A stretch of 64,000 nucleotides of DNA from Saccharibacillus sp. CPCC 101409 (GTDB lineage: Bacteria; Bacillota; Bacilli; Paenibacillales; Paenibacillaceae), in NCBI RefSeq assembly GCF_030518235.1, contig NZ_JAULSA010000009.1, forward strand, positions 124,001-188,000, in the 5' to 3' direction. The position numbers were made by a program, and so were the translations under genes. This document shows, piece by piece, positions 8,991 to 17,863 of the stretch (its first letter is position 1; each line of letters begins with the position of its first letter). The notes beneath the pieces were generated by a model. The model searched no databases and had not been told where the DNA came from. It saw only the letters and a list, made by a program, of their open reading frames with translations.

Positions 8991-9210
8991 GCAGATCCTC
9001 CTTTGAAGCGGTATAGTCTATCTTAACCCGAAGCGGCGTAAGATTTCGAGCGTTTCGGCTTTGCCGGCGCAGCCCTTTATACAAAAAGACCGGAATTCAA
9101 AAAAAGTTTCGCGCTTTCCGTTCAAACCCGATACAAAACCGGAGCACGCCCTGTCTTTCAGGTGTATATACGGCAAGGAAGGGCGGCCGCACTTCGAAGG
9201 AGGTTCACCG

Positions 9211-9738
9211 ATGGACAACAATTATACGGAATCCGACGCGTTTCGCGCGGTATTTCTCGAATACTATCCCGGCGTACGCCGGAAGCTGATCGCCATGGTC
9301 AAAAACGAAGCGGCGGCGGAGGATCTGGCGCAGGAAGTCTTTCTGCGGCTGTACCGTAATCCGCCGGACGATCCGAGGGTTATCGGAGCCTGGCTGCACC
9401 GGGTATTGACCCGGCTCGCTTACGACCATACGGACAAGCTGGTCCGGCAGCGCAAGCTTCAGGAGAAGCAGGAGCGGTATTTCGACCGGGAGAAGACGTG
9501 GGAAAGCGGCGAGGAGACGCTGGTGCGCAGCGAAGACCGCGAACGCATGACCGAGCTGCTCGGCGAGCTGCCCGAACGAGACCGGCAGGCGCTGCTGCTG
9601 CGCTACTCCGGCTACAGCTACGCGGAGATCGCCGAAGAGATTCGCGTCAATCCCCCGAGAGTGGGCTCGCTGCTCAGCCGGGCGGCCGACAAGCTGCGCA
9701 AACGGGCGGCGGGGCGATCGAACGGAATGGAATTGTAA
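9211..9738 (+). CDS. ECF RNA polymerase sigma factor (second locus)
   Basis: 175 aa. Region 2 shows FLEYYPGVRRKLIAMVKNEAAAEDLAQEVFLRLYRN and region 4 ELPERDRQALLLRYSGYSYAEIAEEI, followed by an Arg/Lys-rich tail. The frame is open from 9061, but the ATG at 9211 has an excellent GAAGGAGG site (9197-9204). It is divergent from the hydrolase and first in a run with the anti-sigma gene (66 bp downstream) and an ABC exporter. It resembles, but is not closely similar to, the sigma factor at 7351-7929. Confidence 0.9.
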   Translation: MDNNYTESDAFRAVFLEYYPGVRRKLIAMVKNEAAAEDLAQEVFLRLYRNPPDDPRVIGAWLHRVLTRLAYDHTDKLVRQRKLQEKQERYFDREKTWESGEETLVRSEDRERMTELLGELPERDRQALLLRYSGYSYAEIAEEIRVNPPRVGSLLSRAADKLRKRAAGRSNGMEL

Positions 9739-9804
9739 AGAAAACGCGGATCAGAAGGTATAACGGGCAAATTTTTAATTTAATTATTCCGGGAGGCAAA
9801 ACTC

Positions 9805-10929
9805 ATGACACATACAGAAGACAATCGGCGCGAACAAGAACGGGCAAGCGAAGCCTGGGCAAACATGCAGGACCGGCTTCGGCAGGAACCGGTCAATCCG
9901 GTCTGGAACACCTGGGACGCACGCAAAGCGGAGCTGGAACGGCAGAGCGGCAGCGGCGCGGAAAGCGAAGAGCGGGAGACGGCGGCGGCCGCATCCATGC
10001 AGCCGACGACGGGGGCGGATAAGGATAGGACGGTTACCGGCGCTTCTTCGGCGGCGGCGGGACGGAAGACTTCGCGCCGGAATCGCAAACTTGTGACGCG
10101 TCTGGCGCTGTCGGTTGCGGCGGCAGCTGCCGTGGTCACGGCGGTAACGCCGGCGGGCAACCGCGCGCTGGCGGATATTTTGAACAAGTTCACGATGCAG
10201 GATGTCGTGATCGTGCAGACGTCGGATATGGACAACATCATCGACCGCTTGAATAATGCGGACGGAAACAAAGAAACGGTCAATTCGTTCGGCACTTTTG
10301 TCAGCTCGTCCACGGACTGGGAAGAGTCGGAAATGAGTGTCGAACAGGCGCGGGAAACGTTCAAATACGACAAGGTTTCCGGAGCGGAAGAACAAAACAC
10401 AGCCGTATATGCCGAAAACAAAACGGTGATGAAGCTGAATGTCGGCGCGGTCAACGATGCGCTGAAGCGTCTGGATGCGAAAGATCTGTTCCCGCAGGAG
10501 GCGGACGGCAAAGAGATCACCCTGACGGAGCCGGCCGCGATCCTGTACAATTTCGAGACCGAACAACAATATTGGGCGACGCTGAGCCAGTCCACCGCGC
10601 CTACCGTGGAGTTCGATTCGTCGTTCCCGGTGGAAGAAACGATGCAGGCTGTGATCAATTTCCCTTATTTGCCGGAGGATCTGAAAGAAAGCTTGCAGCA
10701 GGCCGCGGTGTCGAGCGGTCGACTCCCGCTGCCGATGTACGCCAACGGCAAAGCCGAGCAGATCGACATCGACGGCATCAAAGTCACGTATACGCACAGC
10801 GAAGCCGATCGTTCGCAGGAAGCGTTCTGGACCAAGAACGAACAGCTGTACCGGCTTGACGCCAGCGATGAATTTGAAGGCGGTAAAACCGGCTTCCTCG
10901 ACTTCGTGAAAGGACTGATCGCCCAGTGA
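9805..10929 (+). CDS. Probable anti-sigma membrane protein
   Basis: 374 aa. A charged cytoplasmic N-terminus of about 95 residues with WANMQDRLRQEPVNPVW, then an Arg-rich border, one membrane span (LVTRLALSVAAAAAVVTAV, about residues 97-115) and an extracellular domain of about 255 residues. I do not recognise a named family with certainty; the single-span layout and position right after an ECF sigma gene support an anti-sigma role. A GGGAGG site precedes the ATG. The stop overlaps the GTG of the ABC ATPase gene by 4 bp, so the exporter is translationally coupled to it. Confidence 0.7.
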   Translation: MTHTEDNRREQERASEAWANMQDRLRQEPVNPVWNTWDARKAELERQSGSGAESEERETAAAASMQPTTGADKDRTVTGASSAAAGRKTSRRNRKLVTRLALSVAAAAAVVTAVTPAGNRALADILNKFTMQDVVIVQTSDMDNIIDRLNNADGNKETVNSFGTFVSSSTDWEESEMSVEQARETFKYDKVSGAEEQNTAVYAENKTVMKLNVGAVNDALKRLDAKDLFPQEADGKEITLTEPAAILYNFETEQQYWATLSQSTAPTVEFDSSFPVEETMQAVINFPYLPEDLKESLQQAAVSSGRLPLPMYANGKAEQIDIDGIKVTYTHSEADRSQEAFWTKNEQLYRLDASDEFEGGKTGFLDFVKGLIAQ

Positions 10930-11894
10930 ATACGGTGATTCCCGCGATTCAAACTCACGCACTCAGCAAAATTTACGGCAACGGACGCGGCTGCAGGGAC
11001 ATCACGATTACGGTTGGACAGGGGGAAGCCTTCGGCTTCCTCGGTCCCAACGGAGCGGGCAAAAGCACGTTCGTCAAAACGCTGGTCGGGCTGGTCCGGC
11101 CGAGCGGCGGGGAAGGCGTGCTGCTCGGTCATCCCATCGGCTCGCTGGAAGCGCGCGGACGGATCGGTTATCTGCCGGAGCTGTACCGCTATCCCGAGTG
11201 GCTGAGCGGCGAAGAAGTCATGCGCATGCACACCGGGCTGCTCGGAATCAAAAGCGGGGATGCGAAAGCGCGAATCCGTTCCGGACTGGACGAAGTGGGC
11301 ATCGGCAAAAGAGGCTCCGACCGGGTCAAGCAGTATTCCAAAGGGATGCAGCAGCGGCTCGGCCTGGCCTGCGCGCTGCTCGGCGACCCCGATATCCTGT
11401 TTCTCGACGAGCCGTCGTCGGCGATGGACCCGGTGGGGCGGCGCGAAGTCAGGGATCTGCTGCTGGAGCTGAAAAAGAGGGGCAAAACGCTGTTCCTCAA
11501 CTCGCATCTGCTGGAAGACGTGGAAGCCGTATGCGACCGGATGGCGCTGATGCTCAACGGCGATATGATCCGCAGCGGATCGGTAAGCGACATGCTCAAA
11601 GTGAAAGTCCGCCGGCGTTTCAAAGTCGGCGGATTTTCGCCCGTTGTGCTGGATTGGCTGATCGCCGAGACCGGTCTGCCGATAAACCTTTCCCATACAG
11701 CGGAGCCGCAGGATTGGGAAGAGCCGGTCTGGCTGGAAGCCGAATTGGAAGACGAGCACCAAGCCGGCCGCATCAACGCGCTGATCGTCGGTCAGGGCAT
11801 GACGCTGTACGAGACCGTGAACGAACGGGAGAAGCTGGAAGACTGGTTTATGGATGCCGTGGCCGGGCTGGATCACAGGGGGGAGAAAAGATGA
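10926..11894 (+). CDS. ABC transporter ATP-binding protein
   Basis: 322 aa. Walker A is GPNGAGKST, the signature is the variant YSKGMQQRLG, Walker B is ILFLDEPSS and the H-loop is LNSHLLEDVE. The last 100 residues form a regulatory tail, as in DrrA/NatA/CcmA-like exporters. It starts with GTG inside a GTGA overlap with the upstream anti-sigma gene and ends in an ATGA overlap with the permease gene, so all three are coupled. It should power export or surface processing together with the 11891 permease. The cargo is unknown; control by the ECF sigma factor is inferred from position. Confidence 0.9.
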   Translation: MNTVIPAIQTHALSKIYGNGRGCRDITITVGQGEAFGFLGPNGAGKSTFVKTLVGLVRPSGGEGVLLGHPIGSLEARGRIGYLPELYRYPEWLSGEEVMRMHTGLLGIKSGDAKARIRSGLDEVGIGKRGSDRVKQYSKGMQQRLGLACALLGDPDILFLDEPSSAMDPVGRREVRDLLLELKKRGKTLFLNSHLLEDVEAVCDRMALMLNGDMIRSGSVSDMLKVKVRRRFKVGGFSPVVLDWLIAETGLPINLSHTAEPQDWEEPVWLEAELEDEHQAGRINALIVGQGMTLYETVNEREKLEDWFMDAVAGLDHRGEKR

Positions 11895-12727
11895 ATACAA
11901 TCATAGCGGCGACCTGGAAAGAACTGCTGCGGCGCAAAATGCTGCTGCTGACCGCCGTGCTGACCCTGCTCTTTCTCGCCGTATTCTGGTACATCGCGGG
12001 GACGGTCGCGCTGAACGTTCCGGACGGAACGCGGATGCTGGAACAGTTTGCGCGGCGCAGCGCGATCCTGTCGCTCGGTTTCTTTTTCGGCGGATTCGTG
12101 GTTGCGTTTCTGGCGATCTTCAGCTCGTTCTCCGTGATTTCCGGCGAAGCGGAGCAGGGCGTGCTGCAGTCGGTGCTGACCCGGCCTATTCCGCGCTGGA
12201 AATGGTATGTCGGACGCTGGCTCGGCTACGTGTCGCTGATCGGCGCTTACGCGCTGCTGCTGTTCGTGTCCATCGTATGGATCACGGGCGTTCATGCGGG
12301 CATGACGCGCAATTACGGCGATCTGGCGGTTTCGCTGCTGCTGTTCGCCTTGATGGTCCCGGTGCTGGTTAGCGCTTCGATGCTCGGTTCGAGTCTTTTC
12401 TCCGGGATCGGCAACGGCGTGTTTATGACCATGCTCTACGGAGCGGGCTGGCTCGGCGGCATGGTGGAGAAGGTGCGCGGCGTGCTGCCGGTCGAGCCGG
12501 ACGCGCAGCAAACGCTGTCGCATATCGGCGTGCTCCTGTCGCTGGCGATGCCTGCCGACGGGCTCAACCGCCGCATGCAGTTTATTTTGACCCGGGGCGC
12601 GGGCGAAACGATTCCTTTCCTGACGGGCGGAACGCCGCCTTCGAACGCTTTCGTCTGGTATGCCGCCGCGTTCGCGATTTTTGCATTCGGCCTCGGATTG
12701 TGGTTATTTAGAAGAAAGGATTTCTAA
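11891..12727 (+). CDS. ABC-2 type transporter permease
   Basis: 278 aa with about six membrane spans, starting at residues 16-38. SVISGEAEQGVLQSVLTRPIPRWKWYVGRW is the typical ABC-2 stretch between spans 2 and 3, and the protein ends in a short LFRRKDF tail. The frame is open much further upstream, but ATG at 11891 overlaps the ATPase stop (ATGA) and has GGGGAGAAAAG before it. It is the membrane partner of the preceding ATPase. Confidence 0.88.
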   Translation: MNTIIAATWKELLRRKMLLLTAVLTLLFLAVFWYIAGTVALNVPDGTRMLEQFARRSAILSLGFFFGGFVVAFLAIFSSFSVISGEAEQGVLQSVLTRPIPRWKWYVGRWLGYVSLIGAYALLLFVSIVWITGVHAGMTRNYGDLAVSLLLFALMVPVLVSASMLGSSLFSGIGNGVFMTMLYGAGWLGGMVEKVRGVLPVEPDAQQTLSHIGVLLSLAMPADGLNRRMQFILTRGAGETIPFLTGGTPPSNAFVWYAAAFAIFAFGLGLWLFRRKDF

Positions 12728-12755
12728 AAAAGCCGCAAAGAAAGAGGGGACCCCG

Positions 12756-13322
12756 ATGGGCCGAAAAACGTACAGCATCCCGTTCGGAACCGAGCCGGCG
12801 AAGCGGACGGCCAAAGGCACGATGATCTTCTACGATTCGTTCGAACATACGAGCGACGAAGAACTGGAACGGGCTGCGCAGGTGGCGTCCGCCCGTTCGT
12901 TCGCGCAGCTTGTGCTGTATCCGCTGCACGAAGCGACCGAGAAGCGCTTAAGCGGCGAAGCCGTCAGCGCGTTCTACAAACGGGACGACCGGGTGCACGA
13001 ATGGCGGCGCGATCAGCAGATCATGCGCAATGCCACGGTCGAGAATTGGGACGGCAAACGCAAAAAATATACGCCGCTCGAAGCGGCGCTGCGGTTTATG
13101 GACGAAAAGTACCCGTCGCCGCTGTTTCTGTATTTGACGGCCGACAACGCCAACCGTTTCGCGTCGTTCGCCACATTCGAGGAATGGATCGTGCGCATCC
13201 GCCTCGTGCTGGACGAAGCGCCGGCGCGGCCGCATCCCCGGCTGGAGAAATTCCGCCGCAGATGGGACACGGCGGATGAGCTGCTGGCGAAAGAAAAACC
13301 GGAAGAACGCGAATTTCAATAA
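12756..13322 (+). CDS. Conserved-looking protein of unknown function
   Basis: 188 aa, soluble and charged, without signal peptide or membrane span. I do not recognise the family. Notable stretches are GTMIFYDSFEHTSDEELERAA near the N-terminus, VLYPLHEATEKRLSGEAVSAFYKRDDRVHEWRRDQQIM in the middle and YPSPLFLYLTADNANRFASFATFEEWIVRIRLVLDE near the C-terminus. The ATG at 12756 follows AGAGGGG. It lies 28 bp after the permease gene and before a strong terminator, so it is the likely last gene of the sigma/anti-sigma/exporter run. Codon use matches its neighbours. Confidence 0.7.
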   Translation: MGRKTYSIPFGTEPAKRTAKGTMIFYDSFEHTSDEELERAAQVASARSFAQLVLYPLHEATEKRLSGEAVSAFYKRDDRVHEWRRDQQIMRNATVENWDGKRKKYTPLEAALRFMDEKYPSPLFLYLTADNANRFASFATFEEWIVRIRLVLDEAPARPHPRLEKFRRRWDTADELLAKEKPEEREFQ

Positions 13323-13421
13323 GCGGAAAGCGAAGCGCGAAACCGGCGGACGGAAGCTCTTTTCGCCGTCGTTTGCGAAGGAGTTCAACGCTGCGTCACA
13401 ATCGCCGATACCCGCCGGGGA

Positions 13422-13455
13422 CCGTTTCCTTTACACTAAAGGAGACGGTTTTTTT
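13422..13455 (+). terminator. Rho-independent terminator
   Basis: A 12-bp stem (CCGTTTCCTTTA pairing with TAAAGGAGACGG, one G-U pair), 3-nt loop and seven T. It ends the 9211-13322 run and lies only 45 bp before the next start codon (13501), so the metallophosphoesterase promoter must overlap it or lie upstream. Confidence 0.88.
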
Positions 13456-13500
13456 GGCGCGTTCGATCGCGCACAAGCGAGACAGGAAAGAGGAACCCGT

Positions 13501-14907
13501 ATGACTGTATCCGTAACGACGAACACCTATAACGCTGCAAACCGGAAACCGCGGCGCAGACGGCGCATTATTTTTATGCTGCTTCCGCTGCTTGCGCTGG
13601 CTTTGTCCGGCTGCGAAAAAGGCTCGGCCGCGCTGCCCGCGCGGACGCCGGAGCCGAAGATCGGAGCGGGGCAAAACGTTACGCTGGCGGTGGCGACCGA
13701 TCTGCACTATTTGAGCGACAAGCTGACCGACGAGGGAGAAGCGTTCGAGAAATACGTATCGGCCGGCGACGGCAAACAGCTGCACTACAGCGAAGAACTG
13801 CTCGACGCGTTTACGGACGAAATGACGGGCCTCGCTCCCGACGTCCTCATCCTGAGCGGCGATCTGACCAACAACGGCGAGAAGCAGAGCCATCTCGATC
13901 TGGCCGCCAAACTGAAAGCGATCGAACGGGCCGGCACCCGCGTCTACGTCATTCCGGGCAATCACGATCTGTTCAATCCCTGGGCGCGCAGCTTCAAAGA
14001 GGATAAGCAGTACGTGGCGGATTATATATCCGACGCGCAGTTTGCGCAGATTTACGGGCAATTCGGCTACGAAGAAGCGGCATCGCGCGACGATTCTTCG
14101 CTGAGCTACCTGGCGGAACCCTCGGAGGACGTCTGGCTGCTGATGCTGGATACGAGCAAATACCGGGACAATACAAAGCTGGGACATCCCGAAACGGACG
14201 GAGAACTGTCGGACGCGACGCTAAAATGGATCGAAGATTGCGGCCGTCTGGCGCAGGAAAGCGGCGCGCGAATCATTCCGGTCATGCACCATAACCTGAC
14301 GGATCACAGCGAAGTGGTGCGGGACGGCTTTACGCTGAACAATGCCGCGGAAGCGGCGCAGTTGTTCGCGAGTCTGGATATGAAGCTGTCGCTCAGCGGG
14401 CATGTGCATATCCAGAATATCGCCGCGGCGAAAGCGGACGGCAAAACGGTGTACGACGTGGTCACGGGGGCGCTGTCGGTCTCCCCGCACCGCTACGGCC
14501 TGCTGCATTACGACGCGGCGGAGCGCACGCTCGATTACGCGGCGCGGGAAACGGATGTGCAGGGCTGGGCGGAGCGGACCGGAAGCACGGACGGGAACCT
14601 GCTGCATTTCCGGCAGTACTCGCGCGATTTCTTCGGCAAGTTCGGTTACGATATGGCGTTCAAACGGTTGATTATGGACGATACGTATTCGGCGGAAGAA
14701 GTCGAAGCCATGTCCAAAACGATGGAAGACGCCAATGTCAGCTATTTTGCGGGCACCCAGCGCATCGACCGGGAAAAGATCGTGGAGTCCGAAGGCTACG
14801 GCTTATGGATGGAAGCGGAAGGCGGCTTTATGAAGCCGTATCTGGAAAGTATTGTGGACGAGGAAAATGCGGACACGGATAACCTCAAGCTTGAGATCGA
14901 CTTTTAG
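13501..14907 (+). CDS. Metallophosphoesterase lipoprotein
   Basis: 468 aa calcineurin-like phosphoesterase. After an Arg-rich N-terminus comes a membrane stretch ending in the lipobox ALSGC (Cys about residue 38), so it is surface-anchored. All five metal-site motifs are present in order: TDLHY (DxH), LSGDLTNNG, PGNHD, PVMHHN and SGHVHIQN. The C-terminal 130 residues have no recognised motif. The frame is open from 13276, but the ATG at 13501 has GGAAAGAGG upstream. Substrates of this family (nucleotides, phospholipids, wall polymers) cannot be told apart here. It is followed by a strong terminator. Confidence 0.85.
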   Translation: MTVSVTTNTYNAANRKPRRRRRIIFMLLPLLALALSGCEKGSAALPARTPEPKIGAGQNVTLAVATDLHYLSDKLTDEGEAFEKYVSAGDGKQLHYSEELLDAFTDEMTGLAPDVLILSGDLTNNGEKQSHLDLAAKLKAIERAGTRVYVIPGNHDLFNPWARSFKEDKQYVADYISDAQFAQIYGQFGYEEAASRDDSSLSYLAEPSEDVWLLMLDTSKYRDNTKLGHPETDGELSDATLKWIEDCGRLAQESGARIIPVMHHNLTDHSEVVRDGFTLNNAAEAAQLFASLDMKLSLSGHVHIQNIAAAKADGKTVYDVVTGALSVSPHRYGLLHYDAAERTLDYAARETDVQGWAERTGSTDGNLLHFRQYSRDFFGKFGYDMAFKRLIMDDTYSAEEVEAMSKTMEDANVSYFAGTQRIDREKIVESEGYGLWMEAEGGFMKPYLESIVDEENADTDNLKLEIDF

Positions 14908-14920
14908 CTGCCGAGGGAGT

Positions 14921-14960
14921 TAAAGAAAAACCCGCCCTTGTAAAGGCGGTTTTTTCTTTA
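14921..14960 (+). terminator. Rho-independent terminator
   Basis: TAAAGAAAAA-C-CCGCC, 8-nt loop, GGCGG-TTTTTTCTTTA. A GC core flanked by A and T runs, placed just after the metallophosphoesterase stop. Confidence 0.88.
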
Positions 14961-14967
14961 CTCTAAT

Positions 14968-14985
14968 AATTAAGTATACGTAATT
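14968..14985. promoter_or_regulatory. Candidate operator centred on GTATAC
   Basis: AATTAAGTATACGTAATT is palindromic except for one base pair and lies 23 bp before the -35 of the rhamnosidase promoter. It shares AGTATACG with the site at 22698 and AGTATAC with the one at 18996. The nearby GntR/LacI-type regulator is the proposed binder. Confidence 0.45.
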
Positions 14986-15007
14986 TTATTTTTATTATAA
15001 TAACTTA

Positions 15008-15036
15008 TTGACCCGGTATAAAGACGATGCTATATT
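15008..15036 (+). promoter_or_regulatory. Sigma-A promoter of the rhamnosidase gene
   Basis: TTGACC, 17-bp spacer, TATATT. The sequence around it is unusually AT-rich for this genome. It lies 77 bp before the start codon. Confidence 0.75.
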
Positions 15037-15112
15037 TTGAACGTTGAAAGCGGAAACATAATATTTGAGTGAAGATCGGGCAGTTCATTATCGCAAAAAA
15101 GGAGAGAAACGA

Positions 15113-17863
15113 ATGGGCAAAACGACGAGGCTGCGCTGCGAATACGCGGTAAATCCCATAGGCGTGCAAACGGACAGGCCGCGCTTCAGCTGGGAGCCGG
15201 ACAGCGAAGAAATCGATCGGCGGCAGGCCGCTTACCGGATTGTGGTATCCGGCGACGAGAATGAAGCGCTTGCCGGAATCGGGCGATTGTGGGATTCGGG
15301 ACGGGTCGAATCGGAGGAGACTTTTCATATCGAGTATGAGGGAGAGCCTTTGCTCGGGCAGCGGCGCTATTACTGGGCGGTCGGCTGCTGGGACCGGGAC
15401 GGGCGGTTTTACGAGCCGGAAGCGGCCGCTTATTTCGAGACGGCTATCCTCGATCCGCGGGAATGGACCGCTTCCTGGATCGGCGCCGCTGCAAGCGCCT
15501 CGGCGCCGCTGCTTCGAACGACTTTTCATATCGCCAAAAAGGTTGAACGGGCTTCCCTGTGTATTTCCGGGTTGGGGTACTTCGAGCTGTATCTCAACGG
15601 ACGGCGGATCGGGGATGAAGTGCTGGTGCCGAACTGGACGGATTACGGCCGCAGGCGGATCGAAGGGCTGCTGTACCCGTTTGACGACCGCACGGGCAAA
15701 CGGGTTCATTATCTGGTGCACGCGGTCGCCGACGATCTTGTCCAAGGCGAGAATGCGATCGGGGTCATGCTGGGCAACGGCTTTTACAATCAGACGGAAC
15801 GAACGGTGGAAGGGCGGATGAGCTATGGTGCTCCCCGGCTGATCGCGCAGCTCGATCTCGTTTACGCGGACGGTACGCGGGAACGGATTACAAGCGATCC
15901 GAGCTGGACATGCAGCGCCGGACCGATCGTGTTCAACAATGTGTTCTACGGCGAGATCTACGATGCGAGGCTGGAACAAAACGGCTGGACGGAGGCCGGC
16001 TTCGACGACTCCCGCTGGGAACAGGCACGGCTGGTGCGTCCGCCGGACGGAAAGCTGATTGCCCAGATCTCGCCGCCGGATAAAAAGATCGGCACGACGG
16101 CTCCCGTATCCCGTACGGAAGTACGGCCCGGGGTGTACGTATTCGATTTCGGCCTGAACTTCTCCGGCTGGGTCCGCATTCGGATGCAGGGAGAAGCCGG
16201 CCGCTCCGTCAAGATCAGGTTTGCGGAAAATATCCTGCCCGGCGGCGGACTGGACTTCGCCAGCTGCGGAGGCGAAAGCCAGATCCAGGCGGACACTTAT
16301 ATCTTGAAAGGGCAGGGCGTGGAGCAGTACGAGCCCCGCTTTGTCTGGCACGGCTTTCGTTATGCGGAAGTTTCCGGCTATCCGGGCGTGCCCGAACCGG
16401 CCGATCTCGTCGGCGTTGTGGTGCATGCGGCCGTCGAACCGGCGGGGCGCTTCGACTGCTCGGACCCGCTGCTGAATAAGGTGCAAAGCGCTTTTCGCCG
16501 GTCGCAGCTGAGCAATCTGCACGGAGGCGTGCCGTCGGACTGCCCGCACCGGGAACGGCTGGGCTATACGGGCGACGGGCACCTGAGCGCGGAAGCGGCA
16601 ATGTATAATTTCGATATGGCTTCTTTTTACAGCAAATGGATTGAAGATATCGGCGACGCGCAGAACCGCAGTACGGGATTCGTGCCGCATACCGCGCCGT
16701 TCAACGGAGGCGGGGGAGGCGTTGCCTGGGGCTGCGCTTATATCCTGATGCCGTGGACGATGTACGCCATGTACGGCGACCGGCGTTTGCTGGCCGGGCA
16801 TTACGAAGGGATGAAGCAGTGGATCGCTTATCTGGAAACGCGCAGCGGCAGGGGGGACCGGATCGAGTTCGAAGAAGAAGGAAGCTGGTTTTTGGGAGAC
16901 TGGTGCGTGCCGGAAGACAACGAGCTGCCGCCAGAGCTGGTCGCTACGTTTTATTACGGCTATACGGTTCAGCTGTTGTCGCGGATTGCGGAGACGCTGG
17001 GTCGCGCGGAAGACGCGCGGCGCTTTGCGGAACTGCACCGGCGCATCTGCGATTCGTTCAACGAATGGTTTTTCGATCGGGATAGGGCGGTGTACTCGTC
17101 CGGAAAGCAGGGGGCGGATTTGTTTGCGCTCGCATTGAATGCCGTTCCGGGCGAATACGAGCAGCGGGTGTGGCGGCGGGTTCTGCGATATTACAAAGAA
17201 ACGCGGGGAGGGCGGCTGGATACCGGCATATTCGGAACTTTCTGGCTGTTGGAGCTGCTGGGCGAACGGGGAGAGATCGATCTGGCGCTGCAAATGATTG
17301 CGTCGACGGAATTTCCGGGCTACGGATATATGATGGCAAACGGCGCCACGACCCTGTGGGAATCCTGGGACGGGCACGATTCGCACAATCACCCCATGTT
17401 CGGGACGGTGAGCGCCTGGTTCTACAAGTACGCCGCCGGACTGGCCCCGCACCCGGATACCGTCGCGTTCGGCCGCGGAGTGTTCCGGCCGTTTCGCGCG
17501 TCGAGTCTGAACCGCGCTTCCGCGCGCATCCATACGATGCGCGGACGGTACGAGGTTCACTGGTCCGCCGAGGACGGGGAGGCATGGGAGTGCGGAATCC
17601 GGGTACCCCCGAACTGCCGAGCGGACGTTTATTTTCCTTTGGAACGAAGCGGGGCGACGGTGACGTCGATTGACGAGACGGAGCGGGGCTGGACGATATG
17701 GCCGGAGGAGGAGCGGGAGAATGCGGAGAACGAAGCGCCGGAGCTTGATCGGACGGAACCCGGCGAGAAGGAAGCGGCGATCGTGCTCGGTTCGGGCCGC
17801 TATACTTTTCGATTGAAGACGGAAAAAGGACGATCTGCGGGCATTAGTTTTCGAAAGGTTTGA
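15113..17863 (+). CDS. GH78 alpha-L-rhamnosidase
   Basis: 916 aa multidomain enzyme. The N-terminus (TRLRCEYAVNPIGVQTDRPRFSWE) is the family's beta-sandwich, followed by further beta domains, then the (alpha/alpha)6 catalytic barrel at about residues 450-790. The diagnostic catalytic stretch DCPHRERLGYTGDGH begins at D476, with the presumed acid E481. A C-terminal beta-sandwich follows. There is no signal peptide, so it acts inside the cell on imported rhamnosides. The ATG at 15113 (AAGGAGAG upstream) is preferred over an earlier in-frame codon at 15065. The last 20 bp overlap the convergent regulator gene. It removes terminal alpha-L-rhamnose from plant glycosides or pectic/bacterial polysaccharide fragments. 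Confidence 0.9.
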   Translation: MGKTTRLRCEYAVNPIGVQTDRPRFSWEPDSEEIDRRQAAYRIVVSGDENEALAGIGRLWDSGRVESEETFHIEYEGEPLLGQRRYYWAVGCWDRDGRFYEPEAAAYFETAILDPREWTASWIGAAASASAPLLRTTFHIAKKVERASLCISGLGYFELYLNGRRIGDEVLVPNWTDYGRRRIEGLLYPFDDRTGKRVHYLVHAVADDLVQGENAIGVMLGNGFYNQTERTVEGRMSYGAPRLIAQLDLVYADGTRERITSDPSWTCSAGPIVFNNVFYGEIYDARLEQNGWTEAGFDDSRWEQARLVRPPDGKLIAQISPPDKKIGTTAPVSRTEVRPGVYVFDFGLNFSGWVRIRMQGEAGRSVKIRFAENILPGGGLDFASCGGESQIQADTYILKGQGVEQYEPRFVWHGFRYAEVSGYPGVPEPADLVGVVVHAAVEPAGRFDCSDPLLNKVQSAFRRSQLSNLHGGVPSDCPHRERLGYTGDGHLSAEAAMYNFDMASFYSKWIEDIGDAQNRSTGFVPHTAPFNGGGGGVAWGCAYILMPWTMYAMYGDRRLLAGHYEGMKQWIAYLETRSGRGDRIEFEEEGSWFLGDWCVPEDNELPPELVATFYYGYTVQLLSRIAETLGRAEDARRFAELHRRICDSFNEWFFDRDRAVYSSGKQGADLFALALNAVPGEYEQRVWRRVLRYYKETRGGRLDTGIFGTFWLLELLGERGEIDLALQMIASTEFPGYGYMMANGATTLWESWDGHDSHNHPMFGTVSAWFYKYAAGLAPHPDTVAFGRGVFRPFRASSLNRASARIHTMRGRYEVHWSAEDGEAWECGIRVPPNCRADVYFPLERSGATVTSIDETERGWTIWPEEERENAENEAPELDRTEPGEKEAAIVLGSGRYTFRLKTEKGRSAGISFRKV

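Noticed and set aside
9061-9210. A 50-codon N-terminal extension of the second ECF sigma factor
   Set aside because: The internal ATG at 9211 has an excellent GAAGGAGG site and gives the normal ECF length.
15005-17560. An 851-codon minus-strand frame opposite the rhamnosidase
   Set aside because: Same pattern of a GC-driven shadow; the plus strand encodes a full GH78 enzyme with catalytic motifs.
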